From: Gammaproteobacteria bacterium UBA3498
GTDB taxonomy: Bacteria > Pseudomonadota > Gammaproteobacteria > Pseudomonadales > Pseudohongiellaceae
DNA length: 22,056 nucleotides
Direction of reading: 5' to 3'
Assembly (NCBI GenBank): GCA_002377605.1
Contig: DFQD01000153.1
Coordinates: 1 to 22,056, forward strand
The notes under the pieces: model-generated
Seen by the model: the letters and a program-made list of their open reading frames with translations, nothing else
The model's database searches: none
Told to the model about the DNA's origin: nothing
Translations under genes and position numbers: made by a program
Shown here: piece by piece, positions 1 through 8,135 of the stretch
Position numbering within the stretch: the first letter of the stretch is position 1
Layout: the number at the start of each line of letters is the position of its first letter

Positions 1-1
1 C

Positions 2-442
2 TCTGGCTTTACTCCTGAACCGTTAAGAAAATTGTTAGAAAATGGTGGCAGTGTGGTATTGCCGACCGAAGCTGAATGGGAAAAAGCAGCGAGAACTAGC
101 GATGCGCGTACTTTTCCCTGGGGAGGCCGGCCAACTTCTGAGTTTGCTAATTTCAATGCAAGTGCCAAGCGCGGAGTAGGAGCAGAATCATGTACAGCCT
201 GCGCTAATGGACTTTCCGACATGGCTGGAAATGTCTGGGAAATGACCCGCAGTCCACTTCAGGACTATCCCTACGACCCTGATGACGACGCTGAAAATCT
301 GCGCGAGAATGCACTCTGGGTCATGCGAGGTGGCTCTTATGCAGATGATATCAACAATATTCGCACTGCCGTCCGAGGCGCTGTAGATCCCGGCGTTCGC
401 AACGATACCATTGGATTTCGAGTTGCAATCAGCCCGCATTGA
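2..442 (+). CDS. SUMF1/FGE-sulfatase-like domain protein, C-terminal part (5' truncated)
   Basis: The reading frame is open from base 2 to the TGA ending at 442, so the gene begins before the window. The residues show the C-terminal half of a formylglycine-generating-enzyme (SUMF1) fold: LPTEAEWEKAAR near the start, LSDMAGNVWEMT in the middle, then VMRGGSYADD and NDTIGFRVA at the end. In true formylglycine-generating enzymes the segment after GGS carries the catalytic cysteines. Here it reads GGSYADDINN with no cysteine, so this is more likely a non-catalytic or differently acting member, as is common in bacterial sensor and lipoprotein contexts. A CTAC cysteine pair precedes LSDMAG. The missing N-terminus could hold another domain, so the full role cannot be stated. 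It is convergent with the S9 peptidase gene. Confidence 0.85.
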   Translation, partial: SGFTPEPLRKLLENGGSVVLPTEAEWEKAARTSDARTFPWGGRPTSEFANFNASAKRGVGAESCTACANGLSDMAGNVWEMTRSPLQDYPYDPDDDAENLRENALWVMRGGSYADDINNIRTAVRGAVDPGVRNDTIGFRVAISPH

Positions 443-555
443 AACCTCTTGTACCGATATAGGGATATAAATTCTCGGTGGACAAATGAAGTGCACATCG
501 TAGTTTAACAACTGAGATTTCGGAAAGAAGTATTAAAAGGACTTAGAGCAATAAA

Positions 556-569
556 ATTAGTCCACTAAT
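556..569 (-). terminator. Weak AT-rich hairpin downstream of the S9 peptidase gene
   Basis: ATTAGT and ACTAAT form a 6-bp inverted repeat around a 2-base loop, followed on the minus strand by TTTATT. It lies about 27 nt past the S9 peptidase stop. The stem is short and A/T-rich, so termination here is only a possibility. No better hairpin is visible between 443 and 595, the convergent gap. Confidence 0.25.
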
Positions 570-595
570 CTAAGGAGTAGAAAGCAGTGAACTTT

Positions 596-2695
596 CTATT
601 TATCTTGATATTTTTCAAACCAGGTCATGATTCGTTGTGAAACATCCATCATAAATTTAGGTTCTCTTGGTCCATGGGGTGTTCTTGGATACACAATCAT
701 TTCCGTATCAATACCAAGCCACTTGAGTGAATTATAAAATTCTTGACCTTGTGACAATGGGACTCGCAAATCTTCCTGACCATGAATTACCTGAGTCGGA
801 GTCACAACATTGTCGATATGACTTATTGCAGAAGACCGTTCCCACATTTCCAGGTTTTCCCAAAAAAAGTCTCCCATATGTTCCACCAAGTAATCGCGAA
901 TATCAGTAGTCGTCGACATGCTGACTAAATTTGAAAGTCCCGCTCCCATACTAGCAGCGTTAAATCGATCAGTTTGAGTCACTGCGAAAGAAGTCATGTA
1001 ACCACCATAACTCCATCCCATTAAAAACTGATTGTCAGCATCACCGATTCCCATATTGATAACTACGTCCAAACCGGCGAGCAAATCTTGCAAGTCGCCA
1101 TGACCCCAATCTGTCGCAGTGGCTGCACGAAAATCGTAACCGTAGCCAGTCGATCCTCTTGGATTGGGCCGCAAGATGGCATAACCGTTTTGGGCAAAAT
1201 ACTGAGCCATGTATATGTCCGGACCACCGGTAAATCTCTTCGAATAAACTCCGGATGGGCCGCCATGAACGTTTAATATAATTGGATAGGCAATTCCTTC
1301 TTCGTAATTAACTGGATAAGTAAGCAGGCCTTCTATCTCGGTACCATCAAGTGACGTCCAGCTTAGTAACTCAGTCTTACCCATTGGTGGAATCTCAATG
1401 CCACCATGGATATCGGTAATCTGTTCACTATCGGTATCGTCCGTGTTTTGCACAAACAGATCCCAGGGTTGATCGGAAGATTCCCAGCTGTAGGTGAAGC
1501 GATCGGCATTACTTGCCAGAGATAAGTTACCGGCAACGCCAGATTCCGGGGTCATAGTTCGAATATTTTCACCCCTCAAAGGCAGTCCAATGACCGCGCG
1601 GTTAGTCCCCATAGACTCTGTTAGATAAAGTTCATCGCTATCTTTGGACCAGCCAGCAATAAAGGGACTGCGGTTTGGTGTCTCTGCTAGCATTCTAGAA
1701 TCACCACCATCGGCAGGAATCACATAAACATCGTTACGAGATATTAAATTAGGCTCTGAACCAGAAGAAGTATAGGCAATCCAGCTTCCATCTGGTGACC
1801 AAAAGGGGTTGTCTTCAACTCCATTGCCAGCAACTAGTGTTCGCACTTCTCCCAAAATTTGCAAAGGTGAACCTTTTTCGTTTTCGCTCTTTTCCTGATG
1901 CGTGCCAGCTTCAGCGACGCTGCTGGCGTCAGGAACAGCTACCACCGAAATATCGCCGTGTTGGTTGGTATAATTTAAATCAGCTATTGGCTTATGGGAG
2001 AATGCGACCTCATTACCAGCAGGAGACCAGCTAAAACTGCCAACTACCATTTCTCCAGATGTAATCTGCACAGGATCGACAGGATCAAAGGAGTCATTGT
2101 TTACTGCAACAACATGTAAATGACGAAAGCGTGGTTGTTGATCCACTAGAATCACGTCGCGTTTCTCTTCGATTTCTTTTTCCCGCTCTTCGCTTAATGG
2201 ATCTTGCATTGAGAACACAACTCGATCTCCATTCGGCGACCACCTGTAACTCAATACATTATTCTCTGCATTCGTTAATTGGCTAGCTTCGCCTCCAAAC
2301 AGGGGCATAACCCAAACTTGTGATTTAGTAGATTCACCTTCGCCGCGCTTACTAATAAAACTTAAATATTCTCCATCCGGAGAGAAAGCAGGAGAAGAGG
2401 CAGAATATTCACCGCGGGTATATTGCGTATTGCGATATCCATCTGCAGTCGAAATCCAGATTTGAGTTTGAAACTCGGAATCAGTTCCTTCCATCAAAGG
2501 AGTATTTACTACATAAGCAATGTGTTCACCATCTGGGGAAGTAGCTGTTCCTTGGACGCGGCGAAACTGCATGGACAAGTCAGGTGTCCAGCCGTCGATT
2601 GAATCACTTTGTGCAAATATAAAACTTGAGTAAGAAAGTGATAGAACAAACGCAGTGCTCAAAGGGAGCACTAGTTTTTTAATTGATTTAGTCAT
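596..2695 (-). CDS. Secreted S9-family (prolyl oligopeptidase-type) serine peptidase
   Basis: Exported peptidase expected to cleave short peptides in the periplasm, often as an acyl- or dipeptidyl-type aminopeptidase. The ORF runs back to 2725, but the ATG at 2695 is preferred. It is preceded by AAAGGA about 12 nt upstream and opens directly into a Sec signal peptide (MTKSIKKLVLPLS..., cleavage near IFA-Q). From this start it is 699 aa, the usual length for the family. Residues of about 40-420 hold WD40-like PD40 beta-propeller repeats (TSPDGEHIAYV, FSPDGEYLSF, WSPNGDRVVF, WSPDGSWIAY). Residues of about 440-699 form the alpha/beta hydrolase domain, with HGGPSG, nucleophile S562 in GWSYGGYMT, D642 in GQEDLRVP and H674 in RTPHG, so the triad is complete. 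It is the last gene of the minus-strand set, 33 nt after the quinoprotein gene. Exact substrate preference cannot be read from sequence. Confidence 0.93.
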   Translation of the reverse strand: MTKSIKKLVLPLSTAFVLSLSYSSFIFAQSDSIDGWTPDLSMQFRRVQGTATSPDGEHIAYVVNTPLMEGTDSEFQTQIWISTADGYRNTQYTRGEYSASSPAFSPDGEYLSFISKRGEGESTKSQVWVMPLFGGEASQLTNAENNVLSYRWSPNGDRVVFSMQDPLSEEREKEIEEKRDVILVDQQPRFRHLHVVAVNNDSFDPVDPVQITSGEMVVGSFSWSPAGNEVAFSHKPIADLNYTNQHGDISVVAVPDASSVAEAGTHQEKSENEKGSPLQILGEVRTLVAGNGVEDNPFWSPDGSWIAYTSSGSEPNLISRNDVYVIPADGGDSRMLAETPNRSPFIAGWSKDSDELYLTESMGTNRAVIGLPLRGENIRTMTPESGVAGNLSLASNADRFTYSWESSDQPWDLFVQNTDDTDSEQITDIHGGIEIPPMGKTELLSWTSLDGTEIEGLLTYPVNYEEGIAYPIILNVHGGPSGVYSKRFTGGPDIYMAQYFAQNGYAILRPNPRGSTGYGYDFRAATATDWGHGDLQDLLAGLDVVINMGIGDADNQFLMGWSYGGYMTSFAVTQTDRFNAASMGAGLSNLVSMSTTTDIRDYLVEHMGDFFWENLEMWERSSAISHIDNVVTPTQVIHGQEDLRVPLSQGQEFYNSLKWLGIDTEMIVYPRTPHGPREPKFMMDVSQRIMTWFEKYQDK

Positions 2696-2728
2696 TATCT
2701 TCAGTGATCCTTTTATGAGCCACAAGAT

Positions 2729-4552
2729 CTAAAAATCTGGCAATGCAAAACTAAGTATTAAATCGCCACCACGTCGACCTCGTGACCCTCCACCCGAAGC
2801 AACGGTTATAAATTCTTCACCGTCTATGGAATAGACAGCAGGGGACGCGAATACCCCGGAACCGGTGTTGTACTTCCATAACTCTTCACCCGTTTCTGCA
2901 TCGAATGCATAAAAGTAACCGGCTTCATTACTGCCAGCGCCAACGAATACTAACCCCCCAGCAGTTACAACTGGTCCTGCCTGCCCGTACCCTTCAAAAA
3001 TCTGGCGCCAGACTAACTCTCCAGTGGTTGGATCATAAGCGGAAAAATAGCCTTTTGGATCACGCCCTGAGTTAAACGGTTGGTCGATGGCGTTAACGTA
3101 CAGGTAACCCGTGTCTTTGCCATAAGCCAAGGGACCATAATTCGAGCCGCCGCCAAAGCCTGGGGCAAATATTTGGTTCGGCCCAATTGGTGTAAATTGC
3201 TCTACGAGATCATTTGCTTCCATATGCTGAGCGGGTATATCGGTTGGGAACACCGGCGACACGGGTTCCATGCGTTCGCCGTTTGCTTTGTGCGGAATTG
3301 GTTGCGTGGGCCAGGGCTCTTCGCCTTCAACATCGGTTTCGGTGGAAACCGGTGTTTCAATTATGGGATGCACTGGTTCACCGGTTTCCCTATTTAGTAT
3401 ATAGAGCCAACTATTCTTGCTCGCTTGGGCAAGCGCTTTTACCGGCTCACCATCGACCTCCATATCGAATAGCACTGGTTGATTGCCAGAATCGTAGTCC
3501 CACACATCGTGATGCACTTGCTGGTAGTACCAAACCAATCTGCCTTCATCCAAGGTGAGTGCGATTAAAGAATCGGTAAAGAGATTCATGCCATCACGTT
3601 TGGTGCTATCACCAAAGGGATTTCCCACTGCGAAATACACCATGCCTAACTCTGGGTCGATTGAAGGTGTTTCCCAAATTCCGCCGCCATTACGTTCGCC
3701 GCCAACCCAGGTTGGCCCGGCGATTTCCCAGCCTTGATCGTTCTCATCCTGAGGAATGGTGTTGAAATGCCAGAGCACTTCGCCAGTCTGATCATCAATG
3801 GCCAACACGTAGCCGCCTGCAATGTGGCTCTCACTTCTAGTAGTACCAATATAAAGAACGTCGTTATATATCTGTGGAGCGGTAGTAAACCAGTATCCAA
3901 CTGAAATCGCTGTTTCTATTGTTGGGTCGCGTTGATGTAATACATCGAGAATGACAGGAGCCTGACCACCTTCACCAAATGACTCGAGAGGTTCTCCAGT
4001 TTCCGCATCCAAGGCAAACATGAATGAACCAGCGGCGGTATAAACCACTCCTTCATCATAAACCACACCACGATGTCTAAAGATATAACCTTCTCTTCTA
4101 CCACCACCCAATAGACGAGTCACATCATATGACCAGATTAAATGTCCATCCCGCGCATTGATTGCATACACACTGCCGCGTGAATCAGTCAGATACATGA
4201 CCTCATCAACAATCACTGGTGTAGTTTGATTACTAACGCCATCGATAACACCATGCTGGAATAGCCAGCGCGGTGTTAGCGATGCAACGTTGTCTGGAGT
4301 GATCTGATCTGTAGGTACAAACCGGGAACCATAAAGATCAAAGTTGTGTAGGGGCCATTCTAGGTCGGTAACAACAGACAAACCATTTTGTTCTAGTTCT
4401 ACTGCACCGCCAGTGGAGGCGCTACCAGTAGCAACGGAAATAGATGTGGTTTCGTTTTCCGATGAACAGCCTACAAATAGAAGCAAGAAGCTTACTAATA
4501 ATACTCGAACTAATTTGGCACTGTAGTTAAAACGAATTTCGGAATATTGCAT
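2729..4552 (-). CDS. PQQ-dependent dehydrogenase-type quinoprotein, lipoprotein
   Basis: A 607-aa beta-propeller protein of the pyrroloquinoline-quinone dehydrogenase family, expected to oxidise an alcohol, sugar or aldose in the periplasm and donate electrons to a cytochrome c. The N-terminus has a hydrophobic stretch ending in lipobox LFVGC (C29), so a lipid anchor is predicted. Propeller blades show repeated ALDAETGE / AIDDQTGEVLW / AFDAETGEELWKY tryptophan-docking motifs. Family signatures are GIWETPSIDPELGMVYFAVG followed by NP at about residues 291-312 and HHDVWDYDSGNQPVL at about 347-361, where the catalytic Asp region lies. No Cys-Cys pair is present, so the vicinal disulfide of methanol/ethanol dehydrogenases is absent, pointing towards the glucose-dehydrogenase-like branch. 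GGAG lies 7 nt before the ATG. The cytochrome c5 gene 46 nt upstream is the obvious electron acceptor. The substrate is unknown. Confidence 0.92.
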   Translation of the reverse strand: MQYSEIRFNYSAKLVRVLLVSFLLLFVGCSSENETTSISVATGSASTGGAVELEQNGLSVVTDLEWPLHNFDLYGSRFVPTDQITPDNVASLTPRWLFQHGVIDGVSNQTTPVIVDEVMYLTDSRGSVYAINARDGHLIWSYDVTRLLGGGRREGYIFRHRGVVYDEGVVYTAAGSFMFALDAETGEPLESFGEGGQAPVILDVLHQRDPTIETAISVGYWFTTAPQIYNDVLYIGTTRSESHIAGGYVLAIDDQTGEVLWHFNTIPQDENDQGWEIAGPTWVGGERNGGGIWETPSIDPELGMVYFAVGNPFGDSTKRDGMNLFTDSLIALTLDEGRLVWYYQQVHHDVWDYDSGNQPVLFDMEVDGEPVKALAQASKNSWLYILNRETGEPVHPIIETPVSTETDVEGEEPWPTQPIPHKANGERMEPVSPVFPTDIPAQHMEANDLVEQFTPIGPNQIFAPGFGGGSNYGPLAYGKDTGYLYVNAIDQPFNSGRDPKGYFSAYDPTTGELVWRQIFEGYGQAGPVVTAGGLVFVGAGSNEAGYFYAFDAETGEELWKYNTGSGVFASPAVYSIDGEEFITVASGGGSRGRRGGDLILSFALPDF

Positions 4553-4598
4553 CGGTTAGCTCCAATGGTCTGATTATTCAATCGCATTTCTTTTCAAT

Positions 4599-4925
4599 CT
4601 ATTTACTTTCTTCTAACATGTATTCAACTATCGCTCGCAATTGTTGATCTGTGCAGTCTGCACAGAGTCCACGAGCTGGCATGATTCCATTTAGTCCGCT
4701 AATGGTATTTTTCACTAGCGTTTCAAAACCCTTCTCAGCGCGGATTTCCCACTCGATCAGGTCACCAACAACCGGAGCATGAGCTTGTCCAGTACCATGA
4801 CAGGCAAAGCATGTAGCTTGATAACCCGCGGCCGCATCATAGTCTTCCGATTCAGCCGCAAAAGCAGAACAAGTAAGTAGAACGCCAAAGATATATATAG
4901 GCCAGAACCTTTCATATTTTTTCAT
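4599..4925 (-). CDS. Cytochrome c5-family monohaem cytochrome c
   Basis: A 108-aa periplasmic electron carrier. The signal peptide is about residues 1-24 (ending SAFAA). The haem site is CFACH (C39, C42, H43). The distal ligand is M82 in IMPARG, followed by a second cysteine pair, C88 and C91 in GLCADC, which in cytochrome c5 forms a structural disulfide. The final helix is LRAIVEYML. AAGGG sits about 7 nt before the ATG. It is 10 nt downstream of the esterase gene and 46 nt upstream of the quinoprotein dehydrogenase gene. The natural reading is that it accepts electrons from that dehydrogenase and hands them to a terminal oxidase, though the interaction is inferred from the gene order. Confidence 0.93.
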   Translation of the reverse strand: MKKYERFWPIYIFGVLLTCSAFAAESEDYDAAAGYQATCFACHGTGQAHAPVVGDLIEWEIRAEKGFETLVKNTISGLNGIMPARGLCADCTDQQLRAIVEYMLEESK

Positions 4926-4935
4926 TTGACGGCCC

Positions 4936-5742
4936 TTAGTACTTCTTCCTTACTATATTGAAAAAATCGATAAACTTTTGCATGTGCTCGCTATTCTGAG
5001 AAATCACTAAGGAATGATCGCCACCAGCAATTTCCGCATACACATGCTGCATGCCGAGCTCCTCCATTGTTGCAACCCATTCGCGAGTTAAGGTCACTAA
5101 ACTATCTTCATCACCCTGTAACACGAAGATAGGTACGTGTTTGATCTTATTTAATGATTCCTCGATATCCAAGCTTCTTTCAGGAGCGGGGGCAGCGACT
5201 CCTAGGCCTGCAAACATGTCCGGATTTTTTGCGGCAATGTGATAGGTGCCAGCACCACCCATCGAGTGGCCCCATAGGTAAATTCGATTGTTATCAATTG
5301 AAAAATCATCCCGTACTATTTGAATTACTTCCATTACATCTTGCTCACTGTAAATGTTGTCTTGGGGGTCATCGGTTGTACGAGAGCCATACCACCCACG
5401 TCGGACATAACCAAGAGGAGTAACCACAACATAGCCACCTGCTTCTGCTTGATCGAGGAAACCATGGTATCCCATCAACCAATCGTAAGATCGTCCTAAA
5501 CCATGTAAGGAAATAATTAAAGGTGCCGGTTCACTTTCATTGTAGTTAGGCGGCACAAAGAGTGCATAAGGAATCTCTTCGCCGGTGGGTGGAAAAGTAT
5601 AACTACGATGTTGAATCCGTGAATCACTTATATGACTCTCGTCGTCGGAAGCTTCCCGATCAGCATAGACCAGAGAACTAAATAGGAATAGTGTTGTTGC
5701 GCCTAAGTTTATTATACTTTTCATTTTCCTGAGCTTTAACAT
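4936..5742 (-). CDS. Secreted PHB-depolymerase/LpqC-type alpha/beta hydrolase (esterase)
   Basis: Exported ester hydrolase of 268 aa. The ORF is open back to 5808, but the ATG at 5742 has a strong GGAGG 6 nt upstream, and a second ATG six codons later (MKSIINLG) begins the core signal peptide ending VYA-D. Numbered from the 5742 start, an oxyanion-loop motif SLHGLGRS is followed by nucleophile S160 in GHSMGGAGTYH, D213 in GDEDSLV and H243 in GGDHSLV, giving a full triad. The fold and the GHSMGG motif resemble PHB-depolymerase-family and feruloyl-esterase-like proteins, so the substrate could be a polyester, a phenolic ester or a simple ester. It starts the compact set esterase, cytochrome c5, quinoprotein dehydrogenase, S9 peptidase. 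Hydrolysis may therefore feed a hydroxy product to the dehydrogenase, which is an inference from order only. Confidence 0.88.
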   Translation of the reverse strand: MLKLRKMKSIINLGATTLFLFSSLVYADREASDDESHISDSRIQHRSYTFPPTGEEIPYALFVPPNYNESEPAPLIISLHGLGRSYDWLMGYHGFLDQAEAGGYVVVTPLGYVRRGWYGSRTTDDPQDNIYSEQDVMEVIQIVRDDFSIDNNRIYLWGHSMGGAGTYHIAAKNPDMFAGLGVAAPAPERSLDIEESLNKIKHVPIFVLQGDEDSLVTLTREWVATMEELGMQHVYAEIAGGDHSLVISQNSEHMQKFIDFFNIVRKKY

Positions 5743-5838
5743 GCTTCTCCTCCGGTAGAATTGCGGGCGAGGGTAGAAGAGCATAAACAATTCCCTAAAG
5801 AGACGCAAAGCATCGAAATTCCTGAGTTAAATTGCCCC

Positions 5839-6315
5839 TCAGTTTATGGTCCTATCGAATAGTTCACTTTCCGCTAGCATGCGAATCAGAGAGATGGTGT
5901 CGCGGTCTAGCTGAACATAAGCTTCTTTCAGATGCCCACCTACGTCGATTCTTTCATCAATTACATCCAGATCTCTCTTATAGTGAAAGCGCACAAAAAG
6001 AGAGCCGGTTTGCGGTTCTTCTATGGACGTGGTGCTTTGAGCATTGATCTGATCAAAATCAGGTATGGTTCTGGTGCATATTTTTTGCTCGGGACAGAGG
6101 ATTACTTTTTCGCAGAAGCTGGTCCCGCCCACTTCGATAGTTCGAATAAATTCATTCTCTTTCAATACTTCGTGTGAGCATTGCAGCCCATGGTTAAATT
6201 TTTCTGGGTTGCGTGCTCTGAGCACAAGTCCTTGCCAAAGTTGGCTTCGGGTGAGTACAGTAATAGCCTTATTGCCAAGATCATTTACCTGAATGATATG
6301 TTCAAAGTCTAACAA
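5839..6315 (-). CDS. AtaL-like protein (DUF1857, SRPBCC/START-like fold)
   Basis: A 158-aa cytoplasmic protein with no signal peptide. It matches the AtaL-like/DUF1857 pattern from end to end: FEHIIQVND at the N-terminus, LTRSQLWQGLVLRARNPEKF at about 21-40, a central beta-strand region, SIEEPQTGSLFVRFHYKRDL at about 96-115, and LKEAYVQLDRDTISLIRMLA in the C-terminal helix. Members of this SRPBCC group have a hydrophobic cavity and are mostly uncharacterised; a ligand-binding role is a family-level guess. The only ordinary start codon is TTG at 6315, 9 nt after an in-frame stop at 6325-6327; a weak AGG lies 8 nt upstream of it. The next minus-strand gene begins 96 nt downstream, so co-transcription is possible but not clear. 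Confidence 0.78.
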   Translation of the reverse strand: MLDFEHIIQVNDLGNKAITVLTRSQLWQGLVLRARNPEKFNHGLQCSHEVLKENEFIRTIEVGGTSFCEKVILCPEQKICTRTIPDFDQINAQSTTSIEEPQTGSLFVRFHYKRDLDVIDERIDVGGHLKEAYVQLDRDTISLIRMLAESELFDRTIN

Positions 6316-6439
6316 GATAATCGCCTAATGCGTTCATGAAACTCCAGTTTACCGGCTTGAAACAGAATTCGACAAGAATTTGCTCAATGTCTAGAATGAC
6401 TGAGTTTGTGTCGCAACAAAGTCGAACGAAATAATTCTC

Positions 6440-7321
6440 ATGAGTAGAAGAAATATAGTTTTAGCATTAATTCTTGGCGTTGTAGGATTGTTTTCAATCT
6501 GGTTATTTGCACCTCCCAGTATTTCTTCCGCCAATCAAATTCCTAGTGATCTCGAAGCTATCGAGCGAGGGGAATACTTATTGATTGCTGGTGGTTGTAT
6601 TAGCTGCCATCGTGGACAAACTGAAGAAACAAATGAAGCTTTGAGCGGTGGCCTTGCCTTAGAAACCGACTTCGGCATTTTTTATGCCCCGAATATTACC
6701 CCTGATAAAGAAACCGGAATTGGCAATTGGCAGGCTGGAGATTTTCTTGCAGCACTTAAACACGGACGAACACCCAATGGCAGTTTTTACTATCCGGCGT
6801 TTCCCTATCGCGCGTACGCGGGCATGACTGATGAAGATGTTTTAGATATGGCTGCATATCTTCTTTCTTTAGATCCAGTTAGCTATAGCGCTCCAGAACC
6901 AGAAATTCCTGGCTGGCTATTTCGCTGGACTGTAGCTGGCTGGAACAAGTTGGCCGATATTACACAACCTTCTCTCGAGCAGTTTGATGATGAGTTAGTA
7001 GCACGGGGCGCTTATATGGCGCGAAGTCTCGGTCATTGTGGTGAATGCCATACTCCGCGCAATGAGCTAGGAATTCCTGATTTAAACCGCGAGTATGCGG
7101 GGGCGGAAATTGGTGAAGAAGTAATCGAAGCAATCGACGCAGTAGCCTTGGAAGAATGGACAACAAATAACTTTGATATATTTCTTCTGCTTGGATTAAA
7201 ACCGGAAGGTGAGTTTGTTGGTGGGGATATGAATGAGGTTATCGAGCATAATACAAGTAAACTTACCGATGAAGATCGAGATGCAATAGCAGCATTTTTT
7301 ACTCGCCATCAGTCTGATTGA
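6440..7321 (+). CDS. Membrane-anchored dihaem cytochrome c
   Basis: A 293-aa electron-transfer protein with an N-terminal hydrophobic segment (about residues 5-24) that may be an uncleaved anchor. Two c-type haem sites are visible: CISCH (C53, C56, H57) and CGECH (C200, C203, H204). The first domain contains APNITPDKETGIGNW and YYPAFPYRAY, the signature of dihaem cytochromes that serve as alcohol- or gluconate-dehydrogenase cytochrome subunits and related carriers; M129 is a likely distal ligand. The second domain probably uses M264 in GGDMNEV. It is divergent from the DUF1857 gene and has no dehydrogenase beside it on its own strand. Whether it serves the quinoprotein dehydrogenase of the opposite-strand cluster is open. 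No good Shine-Dalgarno is seen before the ATG. Confidence 0.9.
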   Translation: MSRRNIVLALILGVVGLFSIWLFAPPSISSANQIPSDLEAIERGEYLLIAGGCISCHRGQTEETNEALSGGLALETDFGIFYAPNITPDKETGIGNWQAGDFLAALKHGRTPNGSFYYPAFPYRAYAGMTDEDVLDMAAYLLSLDPVSYSAPEPEIPGWLFRWTVAGWNKLADITQPSLEQFDDELVARGAYMARSLGHCGECHTPRNELGIPDLNREYAGAEIGEEVIEAIDAVALEEWTTNNFDIFLLLGLKPEGEFVGGDMNEVIEHNTSKLTDEDRDAIAAFFTRHQSD

Positions 7322-7466
7322 CGCTAACGGGCCCTGCCGAGATTATTACCTTCTCTATTTTTAATTAATTGTTTAAACAACGTGTGAATCGCCAGCGAAG
7401 TTTGCTTCAATGGATAACGGCTATCAATTGATAGGATAACCCTTCCTCCTATAACTAGTTCCGTAA

Positions 7467-7496
7467 AAAAGGGCGACAAATGTCGCCCTTTTCTTT
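7467..7496. terminator. Bidirectional rho-independent terminator
   Basis: AAAAGGGCGAC pairs with GTCGCCCTTTT around an AAAT loop (stem arms 7467-7477 and 7482-7492). A T-rich run follows on the plus strand and the A run gives a T tract on the minus strand. It lies between the convergent dihaem cytochrome (ends 7321) and cytochrome c' (ends 7512) genes and can serve both. Confidence 0.9.
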
Positions 7497-7511
7497 TCAA
7501 CTAAAAATTCT

Positions 7512-7994
7512 TTAGTCGTTATCTACACGGTAGGTATCGTGGCAGTTACCGCAGGATCCACCAAATGCACGGAAGGCACCAAGGGTTGCTCCCATTTCGC
7601 CAGTTGCTGCGGCGTCAGCGAATGCATTGGCATTATCAATTAGTGCCTGCGTTTTGGCAGCTATGTCATCCTGGTTATCCCAGATGCTGTCTAGCGCAGT
7701 TGTTTCGATGTTGTCAAAAGCGCTCGTATCTACCGCAAGCATTTCTGGAATCATAGTTGCCATAACTGCAATTCTTCTGGCATTGCGTTCTGCTACTTCA
7801 GCGTCAAAAGGCGCGCCTTGAGCCATACCGGCAATAGGGCCTAAGTTGTAGCGAATCGTTTTAAACAGAGATTTACGTTGATCGACAGCTGCTGCTGCTT
7901 GTTCTTCTGGTGTCATGTCTTGTGCGTAGGAAGTGAACACCATACTAGACGCAATCATTGCTATTGCAGAGAGTAAAATTGCTATTTTTCTCAT
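7512..7994 (-). CDS. Cytochrome c' (class II cytochrome c)
   Basis: A 160-aa periplasmic protein. The signal peptide ends near SYA-Q (residues 1-24). The mature part is a four-helix bundle by pattern, with the haem motif at the extreme C-terminus: CGNCHDTYR (C148, C151, H152), which is diagnostic of class II cytochromes. Early-helix residues include KTIRYNLGPIAGM, typical of the distal pocket side. Cytochromes c' are five-coordinate and bind nitric oxide, and are linked to NO protection or trafficking in several proteobacteria; that role here is by family. GGAGG is 7 nt before the ATG. The gene stands alone between a terminator and about 140 nt of upstream non-coding DNA. Confidence 0.93.
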   Translation of the reverse strand: MRKIAILLSAIAMIASSMVFTSYAQDMTPEEQAAAAVDQRKSLFKTIRYNLGPIAGMAQGAPFDAEVAERNARRIAVMATMIPEMLAVDTSAFDNIETTALDSIWDNQDDIAAKTQALIDNANAFADAAATGEMGATLGAFRAFGGSCGNCHDTYRVDND

Positions 7995-8135
7995 TATTAT
8001 TCCTCCAATCCTTTCCTTTAAGCCTCAAGTGATAATGCGGGAAATCAGGCTTGGCCCCGGCTCATACAAATCTCCGGGACGAGCTAATACTGAACTATAC
8101 TACAAAGCAAAAGGATGTCACCGCAACCTAGATAA

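Noticed and set aside
3080..3558. Overlapping plus-strand ORFs inside the quinoprotein gene
   Set aside because: They are antisense to strongly conserved quinoprotein sequence, have no recognisable domains and no ribosome-binding sites.
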